NCBI GenBank assembly: GCA_016522385.1
Contig: JAEKFU010000488.1
Coordinates: 1-6,048 of the forward strand
Length of the DNA stretch: 6,048 nt
Reading direction: 5' to 3'
Source of the DNA: Pseudomonadota bacterium
GTDB lineage: Bacteria; Pseudomonadota; Alphaproteobacteria; Rhizobiales; Aestuariivirgaceae
In this document: piece by piece, positions 1 through 5,444 of the stretch
How positions within the stretch are numbered: the stretch's first letter is position 1
Layout: every line of letters starts with the position of its first letter
Program-made: the position numbers and the translations under genes
Notes under the pieces: generated by a model
Database searches by the model: none
Seen by the model: the letters and a program-made list of their open reading frames with translations, nothing else
What the model was told of the DNA's origin: nothing

Positions 1-1
1 G

Positions 2-799
2 CGCGGGCCGCTGAGGGCGGCCGAGCTGCCCGGCGCCGGTAATAAATCGTCGAAGGACTGGTGGTCGTGGAGCGACGGCAAGACGGCGCTGGAATACCTG
101 TTTGCGACCGGCGAGGTCACAGCAGCGGAAAGACAAGTCAATTTCGAACGGCGCTACGATATCCCAGAGCGCGTGATACCACCTCGAGTCCTGGCACAGG
201 AAACGCCGTGCGAACCGATCGCCATGCGCCGCCTGATCGAGTTGTCCGCCCGCGCCTTGGGTGTCGCGACCGAAATGGACTTGCGCGACTACTTCCGTCT
301 GCCTGTTGCCGAGGCTAGGCAGGCCATCTCAGAGCTGGTCGAGGACGGCCGCCTCATCGGGCTCGACGTCGACGGCTGGCGCCATCGCGGCTACCTTTAC
401 GCCGACGCCGAGATTCCGCGCCGGGCAACCGGTAGCGGCCTTTTATCACCCTTTGACCCGCTGGTCTGGAACCGTGATCGTGCCGCACGGCTGTTCGGTT
501 TCAACTATCGCATAGAGATCTACACACCTGCCGAAAGGCGCCAGTACGGCTATTATGTTCTGCCATTTTTGATGAAGGGCCATATGGCTGCTCGCGTCTG
601 CCTCAAATCGGATCGGCAAAACCGCATTCTGCAGGTGAACGCCAGCCATCTTGAGGCGGACCACGATGAGGTCCAGACGGCTCAGCGCCTTGCCTGTTCC
701 CTTGCAGGGCTTGCTCGTTGGCTGCGCTTTGACGCGATAAACGTGGCTACTGTAGGTAACCTTTCCGCCCGACTGCGGACCGAAGTCGCGCGCCTTTGA
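2..799 (+). CDS. ycaQ: YcaQ-family winged-helix DNA-repair protein, 5'-truncated by window edge
   Basis: The frame is open from base 2 to a TGA at 797-799, giving the last 265 residues of a protein whose family is normally about 390-410 residues, so the N-terminal third lies outside the window. Seen: a Trp-rich segment (KDWWSWSDGKTALEYLF, visible residues 19-35) followed by FERRYDIPERVIP, then the family signature LLSPFDPLVWNRDRAARLF and RIEIYTPAERRQYGYYVLPF. These match what I know of E. coli YcaQ (WWEWKPHKR, SPFDPVVWDRKRAE, YTPAPKRQYGYFVLP). Known: YcaQ/AlkZ-like (HTH_42) proteins are monofunctional DNA glycosylases that unhook alkylation damage and interstrand crosslinks. The catalytic QxD-type motif sits near the N-terminus and is not visible here, so activity cannot be judged. 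The next gene follows 65-80 bases later on the same strand and could be co-transcribed. Family call is strong; exact substrate is inferred. Confidence 0.87.
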   Translation, partial: RGPLRAAELPGAGNKSSKDWWSWSDGKTALEYLFATGEVTAAERQVNFERRYDIPERVIPPRVLAQETPCEPIAMRRLIELSARALGVATEMDLRDYFRLPVAEARQAISELVEDGRLIGLDVDGWRHRGYLYADAEIPRRATGSGLLSPFDPLVWNRDRAARLFGFNYRIEIYTPAERRQYGYYVLPFLMKGHMAARVCLKSDRQNRILQVNASHLEADHDEVQTAQRLACSLAGLARWLRFDAINVATVGNLSARLRTEVARL

Positions 800-842
800 G
801 GCTTGGTCTGCACTTGAGCAAGGTCCACCTGTCGTGGAATAG

Positions 843-864
843 TCTATGCTGCTGACCGCATAGA
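843..864. repeat. 7-bp perfect inverted repeat just upstream of the acyltransferase start
   Basis: TCTATGC (843-849) and GCATAGA (858-864) are exact reverse complements separated by the 8 bases TGCTGACC. The right arm ends directly before a GTG (865) and 2 bases before the GGAG Shine-Dalgarno-like sequence at 867-870. It could be an operator, or a leader-RNA hairpin set against the ribosome binding site. A shorter repeat, TCCAC (824-828)/GTGGA (834-838), lies just upstream. Neither is followed by a T-run, so a Rho-independent terminator for the upstream gene is unlikely. I see no convincing -35/-10 pair in 800-864; CTTGAG at 813-818 lacks a matching -10 at normal spacing. Confidence 0.45.
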
Positions 865-866
865 GT

Positions 867-870
867 GGAG
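867..870 (+). promoter_or_regulatory. Shine-Dalgarno GGAG that favours the GTG start at 880
   Basis: GGAG lies 9 bases before the GTG at 880. The other possible start, GTG at 865, is the first codon after an in-frame stop (TGA 853-855) that can initiate, but it has no purine-rich site in front of it and would place this GGAG inside the coding sequence. Hence 880 is preferred, by inference. Confidence 0.5.
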
Positions 871-879
871 CGGGTTGCA

Positions 880-2004
880 GTGGACGAACATACCGATGAT
901 GTGACGATTGCGATTGCGACGTCCAACCAAGATTTTGAAGACATCTACCGCTTTCGCTACCGCATTTATGTTGAAGAGATGGACCGCTACCGTTCCGTCG
1001 CCGACCATCAGGGCAAGCGACTGGTCGAACCGGACGATGCCAAGAGCTACCTGATCGTCGCCAAAAAGGCAAAAAAGCTGGTCGGAACGGCACGGTGGAC
1101 ATGGGGCGGCAGCAACGCCTTCACCAAACGTCACATTCACCAGTACGACCTTGGTGAATTTCGCGAAAGTGTACCGGATGAACAGATGATAATCGGTGAG
1201 AGGTTCATGATCGAGCCGCAACTTCGCGGTTCCGACCTGCTTTATCGCATGTTTTGTCTCTACATGAATTTCGTCAACGAACGACGGATCCAGCTGGTGT
1301 TTGGCGATTGCGAACCGCATTTGCTGAATGTCTATCAGGGCCTCGGCTTTCGCAGCTACACAAAGCGCAACGTCAACAGCCCGGAAACCGGATATTTGAT
1401 CCCGCTAATGCTGGTTGCCGAGGACATTGGTTATCTGACGACCATCGGATCACCGCTTGCCAGTGTCCTGAAGGATTTTGGACCCGATGCAAGGGTGCCG
1501 GACAAGCTCGACAAACTCCTCAAAGGCCGTGACGCGGTGATCAGCCAACGTCTGATCGATATGGATGACTACTGGGCCAATGTCAGCAGTTCACTGCAGC
1601 TCTTTGACGACACCCGACATCATCTGTTTGACGATATGAGCCCTGAAGAAATCCAGCACTGCCTGGACAAGTCGAATGTCATCTGCTGCGCCTGTGGCGA
1701 CCGATTGATCAAGAAAGACAATGTCGCCCAAAACATGTTCGTCGTTCTGAAGGGCATACTGGAAGTGCGTGACGGTGACGATGTCGTGGCCGTCTTGTCA
1801 GCTGGCGACATGTTCGGTGAAATCGCTTTCTTCCTTGATCTGCCACGCACGAGGGACGTTTATGCGGCGACCGACGATGTGGAAATTTTGTGTCTCAGCG
1901 ACTCCAACCTGCGCAAACTGATCGGCCGCCATTCCAAGACGGCCGCAAAACTACTGAAAAACATCGCCAAGATGCTATGTGACCGCATTGTCCGGGCGAG
2001 ATAG
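880..2004 (+). CDS. GNAT/LuxI-FeeM-like N-acyltransferase fused to a cyclic-nucleotide-binding domain
   Basis: Predicted soluble protein of 374 residues (379 if started at GTG 865; residue numbers below count from 865). Residues 13-190 form a GNAT-type domain. FRYRIYVEEM (30-39), the acidic PDDAKSYLIV (56-65), VGTARW (73-78) and GERFMIEPQLRG (111-122) follow in order the conserved Arg/Phe, Asp, Arg and E-x-R positions of LuxI autoinducer synthases and FeeM N-acyl-amino-acid synthases; VYQGLGFRSY (157-166) is the usual GNAT C-terminal strand. Residues 190-250 are a linker. Residues 250-379 form a CNB domain, with FGEIAFFLDLPRTR (317-330) matching the phosphate-binding cassette: Glu319 for ribose, Arg328 for phosphate. 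Known: such acyltransferases use acyl-CoA or acyl-ACP, and CNB domains bind cAMP or cGMP. Inferred: a nucleotide-gated acyltransferase; substrate unknown. A mycobacterial cAMP-regulated lysine acetyltransferase has the same two domain types in the opposite order. No DNA-binding helix-turn-helix follows the CNB domain, so it is not a CRP-type regulator. Confidence 0.85.
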   Translation: MDEHTDDVTIAIATSNQDFEDIYRFRYRIYVEEMDRYRSVADHQGKRLVEPDDAKSYLIVAKKAKKLVGTARWTWGGSNAFTKRHIHQYDLGEFRESVPDEQMIIGERFMIEPQLRGSDLLYRMFCLYMNFVNERRIQLVFGDCEPHLLNVYQGLGFRSYTKRNVNSPETGYLIPLMLVAEDIGYLTTIGSPLASVLKDFGPDARVPDKLDKLLKGRDAVISQRLIDMDDYWANVSSSLQLFDDTRHHLFDDMSPEEIQHCLDKSNVICCACGDRLIKKDNVAQNMFVVLKGILEVRDGDDVVAVLSAGDMFGEIAFFLDLPRTRDVYAATDDVEILCLSDSNLRKLIGRHSKTAAKLLKNIAKMLCDRIVRAR

Positions 2005-2032
2005 GCTGCCCCCAGCAATTCTCAGAGCAACA

Positions 2033-2119
2033 TGGTGCGGGCGGGGGGACTCGAACCCCCACGGGCATACGCCCAACGGATTTTAAGTCCGGTCTGTCTA
2101 CCAATTCCAGCACGCCCGC
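2033..2119 (-). tRNA. tRNA-Leu, anticodon UAA
   Basis: Reading the minus strand, the acceptor arm GCGGGCG (2119-2113) pairs over all seven positions with CGCCCGC (2043-2037), followed by discriminator A and an encoded CCA (2035-2033). The anticodon loop is CTTAAAA, giving UAA for leucine. A long variable arm (GGGC-GTAT-GCCC) and the GGTAG D-loop are class II Leu features, and the T arm is GGGGG-TTCGAGT-CCCCC. The D stem is three pairs (CTG/CAG). The top pair of the anticodon stem, positions 27 and 43, reads C against T, an unusual mismatch. It lies about 80 bases downstream of gpt on the same strand and converges with the acyltransferase gene, leaving 28 bases between them. I see no clear promoter of its own in 2120-2197 and no terminator hairpin with a T-run after it, so it may be made by read-through from gpt. 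Confidence 0.97.
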
Positions 2120-2197
2120 GGGAGCATTTGACATCAAAATCCAGCCCCGCTTATGCCGTTTTGGCCGGATATCTGCAATCAAAACAGGGAGTTTTCC

Positions 2198-2719
2198 TCA
2201 ATGCCCAGCGCCTTCACGGATCGGCGGGGTGAATTGCAGGGTCAGATCCCAGGGCAGATAGATCCAGGTATCCTGGCTGACCTCGGTAACAAACGTGTCG
2301 ACGAGCGGCCGACCGGCCGGCTTGGCGTAGACCGTTGCAAAATGCGCCTTTGGTAGCATCTCGCGAACAACCTTGGCCGTAGCGCCGGTGTCGACGAGGT
2401 CATCAACGATCAAAACCTTGGCGCCGCCATCATCTTCACGTAAATTATCAGCAACTGGTTTTAAAATCTTAACTTCACTCTGTTTTCCGTAGTCATATGA
2501 GGAAATACAGATGGTCTCAATGACCAGCACGCCGAGTTCGCGAGCGACAATGGCCGCCGGCACCATGCCGCCTCTTGTGACCGCCACGACAGCTTCGAAT
2601 GGCCCCTGTCCGGAGAGCCGCCACGTCAGCGCGCGGGCATCCCGGTGAAACTGTTCCCAGGACACCGGAAACGCTTTTTCGTAACGCTCATCAACATTGC
2701 CGCCCGTGACCTCAGACAT
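2198..2719 (-). CDS. gpt: Xanthine(-guanine) phosphoribosyltransferase
   Basis: Type I phosphoribosyltransferase of 173 residues that converts xanthine or guanine plus PRPP to the nucleotide in cytoplasmic purine salvage. Seen: VTRGGMVPAAIVARELG (48-64), the PRPP loop VLIVDDLVDTGAT (102-114) with its acidic pair, AKPAGRPLVD (132-141), and the C-terminal DTWIYLPWDLTLQFTPPI (150-167), which matches the base-binding Trp region of E. coli Gpt (DTWIEQPWD...PPI). It is about 20 residues longer than E. coli Gpt (152), mainly at the N-terminus. An upstream in-frame start at 2803 would add 28 residues of non-conserved, promoter-like sequence; ATG 2719 is chosen because AGGAGG stands just before it. 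Codons 67-93 (2441-2520) are markedly AT-rich compared with the rest of the gene. The gene is divergent from the hybrid kinase and followed by tRNA-Leu on the same strand. Confidence 0.95.
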   Translation of the reverse strand: MSEVTGGNVDERYEKAFPVSWEQFHRDARALTWRLSGQGPFEAVVAVTRGGMVPAAIVARELGVLVIETICISSYDYGKQSEVKILKPVADNLREDDGGAKVLIVDDLVDTGATAKVVREMLPKAHFATVYAKPAGRPLVDTFVTEVSQDTWIYLPWDLTLQFTPPIREGAGH

Positions 2720-2723
2720 GCGC

Positions 2724-2729
2724 CCTCCT
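2724..2729 (-). promoter_or_regulatory. Shine-Dalgarno of gpt
   Basis: On the minus strand a full AGGAGG lies 4 bases before ATG 2719 (the plus strand reads CCTCCT). It decides the gpt start in favour of 2719 over the longer in-frame option at 2803. Confidence 0.75.
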
Positions 2730-2759
2730 CGCTCCCTGATCTCACCACTGAAGCAATAA

Positions 2760-2788
2760 TCTATAGGCCGGAAAACCGCGAAAAACAA
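2760..2788 (-). promoter_or_regulatory. Candidate sigma-70 type promoter of gpt
   Basis: On the minus strand TTGTTT (2788-2783) and TATAGA (2765-2760) are separated by exactly 17 bases, a good housekeeping -35/-10 match. Transcription would begin near 2753, leaving a leader of about 33 bases before the gpt ATG and including its Shine-Dalgarno. This also argues against translation from 2803. Assigned by eye only. Confidence 0.45.
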
Positions 2789-2841
2789 CGCATCTCCAAA
2801 CACTGAACAGGCATCGTTAATTTTCTAGCCCGCGTCAACGG

Positions 2842-2869
2842 TTGGTTCACACAGTTGTGGCAATAATTT
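2842..2869 (+). promoter_or_regulatory. Tentative promoter of the hybrid histidine kinase
   Basis: TTGGTT (2842-2847) and TAATTT (2864-2869) are spaced by 16 bases. The -10 match is mediocre. If correct, the -10 falls in the centre of the inverted repeat at 2855-2875, so a protein bound there would overlap the polymerase site. Other pairings in this AT-rich stretch are possible. Confidence 0.25.
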
Positions 2870-2882
2870 CCACAATAATTTC
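2855..2882. repeat. Interlaced inverted and direct repeats in the kinase control region
   Basis: TTGTGG (2855-2860) and CCACAA (2870-2875) form a perfect 6-bp inverted repeat with a 9-base centre. Overlapping it, CAATAATTTC occurs twice (2861-2870 and 2873-2882) with a 12-base period. The cluster ends 18 bases before the kinase ATG. It could be an operator for a dimeric regulator, a pair of tandem half-sites, or a leader hairpin. The TGTGG-N9-CCACA spacing does not fit a CRP site (N6 between half-sites). Confidence 0.5.
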
Positions 2883-2884
2883 AA

Positions 2885-2890
2885 GAGAGG
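2885..2890 (+). promoter_or_regulatory. Shine-Dalgarno of the hybrid kinase
   Basis: GAGAGG lies 10 bases before ATG 2901, a moderately strong and slightly long-spaced site that supports this start. It immediately follows the second copy of the direct repeat, so a structure formed by the repeats could affect access to it. Confidence 0.5.
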
Positions 2891-2900
2891 TTTCGCCTAT

Positions 2901-5411
2901 ATGTCTTTTGCCAATGGAACGATCGGCGAGCTGATCAAGGCGCTCGACATTTCCGCCGTTGAAATGTTGGCTATCAGCCTGCCCGATTCGCGCATTGTCG
3001 ATGCCACTCAATGCCTCATGAGGAGGTGGGGTTGCAGCCGCTACGAGCTGGTCGGCCGCCAGTTGTCACAGTCGGAGAAAAGCAAGCTTTCTGCCCGCTA
3101 TGTCGATGAAGGCATAAGCGGGATCAACACCCGGGCACAGACAAAGATCGAAGTCACATACCGTCCGCAAGACGGCACGCCAACCGCCGTCCGCTTCACA
3201 CCGCAGCACGTCCGTGAAGGAACCCATGAATACTTGCTGCTGATCAATCCGGCACCGGCGTCCGCCGACGCGCAGGCGGGCGCTTCTCAAGACCGCGAAA
3301 CCCAGGCACGTCTTGAACTTGCGGTACGTGCCGGCGGCTATGGCAGCTGGGATTATGATTTTCGCAACCGGACCCATTCGATTTCACCGGAACTTTATGA
3401 GATCCTCGGCTATCAGCCCGGTGATGAACGTCTCAATTTCAAGCATTTCGAAGACGGTGTGCATCCCGAAGACAAGGACCGGACGCTCGGCTCAGCTATC
3501 AAGCGTGATCCCGGTGCCAAATTCTGGCTCGATCGGTTCCGCTACCGCAACGCCGATGATGACTATATCTGGCTCGAGCAAATTTCCGCTGTTGTTCGCG
3601 ATCCATTGACCGGCGACCATGTCAAGGTCATTGGCCTGTTGCGCAATATCGATGAACGCATGGAAGAGATTCACCGTGTCGAGCAAAGCCAGCGCAACCT
3701 GGCCCGCTCTCAGGAAATTGCCAGGGTCGGCAGCTGGATTGTCGATCTATCGGACGGGTCAATCGAGTGGTCCGATCAGATGTATGCCATCTTCGACTTC
3801 AATCAGGCCGCTGAGCCTTCATTCGATCCGATTCTCGAAATGATGAGCGAAAGTCACCGCGATCGCTGGGAAGAAAATATTGAACTGGCCAAGCTGGGCT
3901 CGAAAATCAAGCCGTTCGACTGCGACATTACACGCAAGTCCGGCGATGTCGAGCGTATCCAGATCCACATCGATACTGAGCGCAGCGAAGCCGGTGAGGT
4001 CACGGCCCTGCATGGCATCTGCCAGGACATCACCGAGCAGATTCTGCTCGAGCGCAAATTCCTGCAAGCGCAGAAGATGGAGTCTGTTGGTCGCCTGACT
4101 GGTGGCATTGCGCATGATTTCAATAATCTATTGATGGTCATGGTCGGCAATTTGCAGCTTCTCGAACAGATGGTCGAAGACGACGAGAAGGCACTCAAAC
4201 GCATTCACGCCGTAGTCGAGGCTGCCAATAAAGGCTCGGAATTGACCAAGCGCATGCTGGCCTTTTCGCGCCAGCAAACGCTGGAAGACGAGGAGATCAA
4301 TCCCAATAATCTGATCAGCAGCATGAAGGAAATGCTGACTCGGGCGATTGGCGGCAATATCGAACTGGAGGTGGTAAGCGGCGAAAGTTTGTGGCCGGTT
4401 GCGACAGATCGCACCCAGCTTGAAACAGCCATCCTCAATCTTGCTATCAATGCCCGCGATGCGATGGCGGACGGCGGATCATTGACCATTGAGACTGGCA
4501 ACTCACTGCTGGATGACGCCTATTGCCGACAATTTGAAGACCTCACGCCTGGCGCCTATGTGATGATATCAGTCACTGACACAGGAACCGGCATGCCAGC
4601 TGAGATCATCGACAAGGTAGTGCAGCCATTTTTCACCACCAAGCCGCCAGAAGCAGGCTCCGGTCTCGGCCTATCGATGATCTATGGCTTTGTTCAGCAA
4701 TCCGGCGGACACCTCAAAATTATCTCCGAAGAGAACAAGGGCACGACCGTCAAAGTCTACCTGCCCAAATTCGGCAACGAGACAGATGAGAACGCTGGCA
4801 AGCCACAAGAAACCGAGGTTGCCGACGTCGTAAACACTGACACGATAGTCGCAGCAAAACCGGCTGCCGCTGTCGCTGAGTCTGAAACGAGCAGTTCTGA
4901 AGCTCACCACTCCGAAGCGGACAGCTCTGGTGCAGCCGACGCCGCACCCGAGACACCTGAGGCGGCAGAAGATCCCGACGAGATACCCTGTGCACCGGCG
5001 AAGCCTGACCCCGAAGCCACCGAAGAACGAAAACACCTGGTGCTGGTCGTGGAAGACAATGACGCGGTGCGCGACGTTGCCGTCGCCATGGTTGAAGACA
5101 TGGGATACGACGTGCTCGAGGCCTCGAACGGTGCTGATGCACTTGAGTTGATCAAGTCCAGGCCGGACATCGATCTATTGCTGTCGGACGTCGTCATGGC
5201 CGGCATGAACGGCCCTGAACTGGCGGCGGAAGCGATGAAGATTCGCTCCGATCTGAAAGTGCTTTTCGCTTCGGGCTACACGCAGGGCACTGCCGAAGAG
5301 ATGCAGGACTTGCCCAACTTCATTGAGTTGATCAACAAGCCGTTCACACGCGCCGAATTGACCGAGCGCGTCGGCGAGGCCATCCGGCAGATCAAGGAAC
5401 AGGCGGCGTAA
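2901..5411 (+). CDS. Soluble PAS-domain hybrid sensor histidine kinase with C-terminal receiver
   Basis: Protein of 836 residues with no signal peptide or membrane segment, so cytosolic sensing is inferred. Order: a PAS-like domain (about 10-118), a PAS_3-type domain (about 135-258, with WDYDFRNRTHSISPELYEILGY and a closing IGLLRNIDER), a third PAS-like domain (about 268-380, closing HGICQDITEQ), HisKA (about 387-460) with phospho-acceptor His405 in GGIAHDFNNLL, and HATPase: N box NLAINARDAM (513-522), G1 DTGTGM (560-565), F box FFTTKP (577-582), G2 GSGLGLSMIYG (586-596). A linker rich in Ala, Glu, Ser and Pro (about 624-709) joins a receiver (710-836) with acidic pocket E718/D719, phospho-acceptor D763, S791 and K813. 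All key residues are present, so kinase and internal phosphorelay should be active. No LOV cysteine motif is seen; the signal is unknown. Neither a DNA-binding regulator nor an Hpt protein is adjacent, so the output partner is elsewhere. Confidence 0.95.
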   Translation: MSFANGTIGELIKALDISAVEMLAISLPDSRIVDATQCLMRRWGCSRYELVGRQLSQSEKSKLSARYVDEGISGINTRAQTKIEVTYRPQDGTPTAVRFTPQHVREGTHEYLLLINPAPASADAQAGASQDRETQARLELAVRAGGYGSWDYDFRNRTHSISPELYEILGYQPGDERLNFKHFEDGVHPEDKDRTLGSAIKRDPGAKFWLDRFRYRNADDDYIWLEQISAVVRDPLTGDHVKVIGLLRNIDERMEEIHRVEQSQRNLARSQEIARVGSWIVDLSDGSIEWSDQMYAIFDFNQAAEPSFDPILEMMSESHRDRWEENIELAKLGSKIKPFDCDITRKSGDVERIQIHIDTERSEAGEVTALHGICQDITEQILLERKFLQAQKMESVGRLTGGIAHDFNNLLMVMVGNLQLLEQMVEDDEKALKRIHAVVEAANKGSELTKRMLAFSRQQTLEDEEINPNNLISSMKEMLTRAIGGNIELEVVSGESLWPVATDRTQLETAILNLAINARDAMADGGSLTIETGNSLLDDAYCRQFEDLTPGAYVMISVTDTGTGMPAEIIDKVVQPFFTTKPPEAGSGLGLSMIYGFVQQSGGHLKIISEENKGTTVKVYLPKFGNETDENAGKPQETEVADVVNTDTIVAAKPAAAVAESETSSSEAHHSEADSSGAADAAPETPEAAEDPDEIPCAPAKPDPEATEERKHLVLVVEDNDAVRDVAVAMVEDMGYDVLEASNGADALELIKSRPDIDLLLSDVVMAGMNGPELAAEAMKIRSDLKVLFASGYTQGTAEEMQDLPNFIELINKPFTRAELTERVGEAIRQIKEQAA

Positions 5412-5444
5412 TCTGCCGGAACTGACGTCTCGATCGACCTTGTG

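Noticed and set aside
446..1102. Minus-strand open frame of 218 codons
   Set aside because: It lies antisense across the end of the YcaQ-like gene and the start of the acyltransferase, and its protein resembles nothing I know; both plus-strand genes have clear family motifs.
844..1320. Minus-strand open frame of 158 codons
   Set aside because: It is the antisense shadow of the acyltransferase domain, whose sense frame has strong GNAT motifs.
2005..2016. Short hairpin GCTG-N4-CAGC after the acyltransferase stop as a terminator
   Set aside because: Only four base pairs and no T-tract on either strand, so it is too weak to call.
2033..2119. tRNA as an integration site for a mobile element
   Set aside because: No integrase gene and no second copy of the tRNA 3' end is seen in the window; flanking genes are ordinary chromosomal ones.
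2198..2803. Longer gpt start at 2803
   Set aside because: The added 28 residues overlap the candidate promoter, and a full AGGAGG marks ATG 2719 instead.
2855..2875. CRP/cAMP or DnaA binding site before the kinase
   Set aside because: The half-sites TGTGG/CCACA are 9 bases apart rather than the 6 of CRP sites, and the best DnaA-box match (ATTTCCACA) has two mismatches to TTATCCACA.
4671..5206. Several overlapping minus-strand open frames opposite the kinase linker
   Set aside because: They arise from the biased Ala/Glu/Ser codons of the linker on the plus strand; no start signals or recognisable domains.
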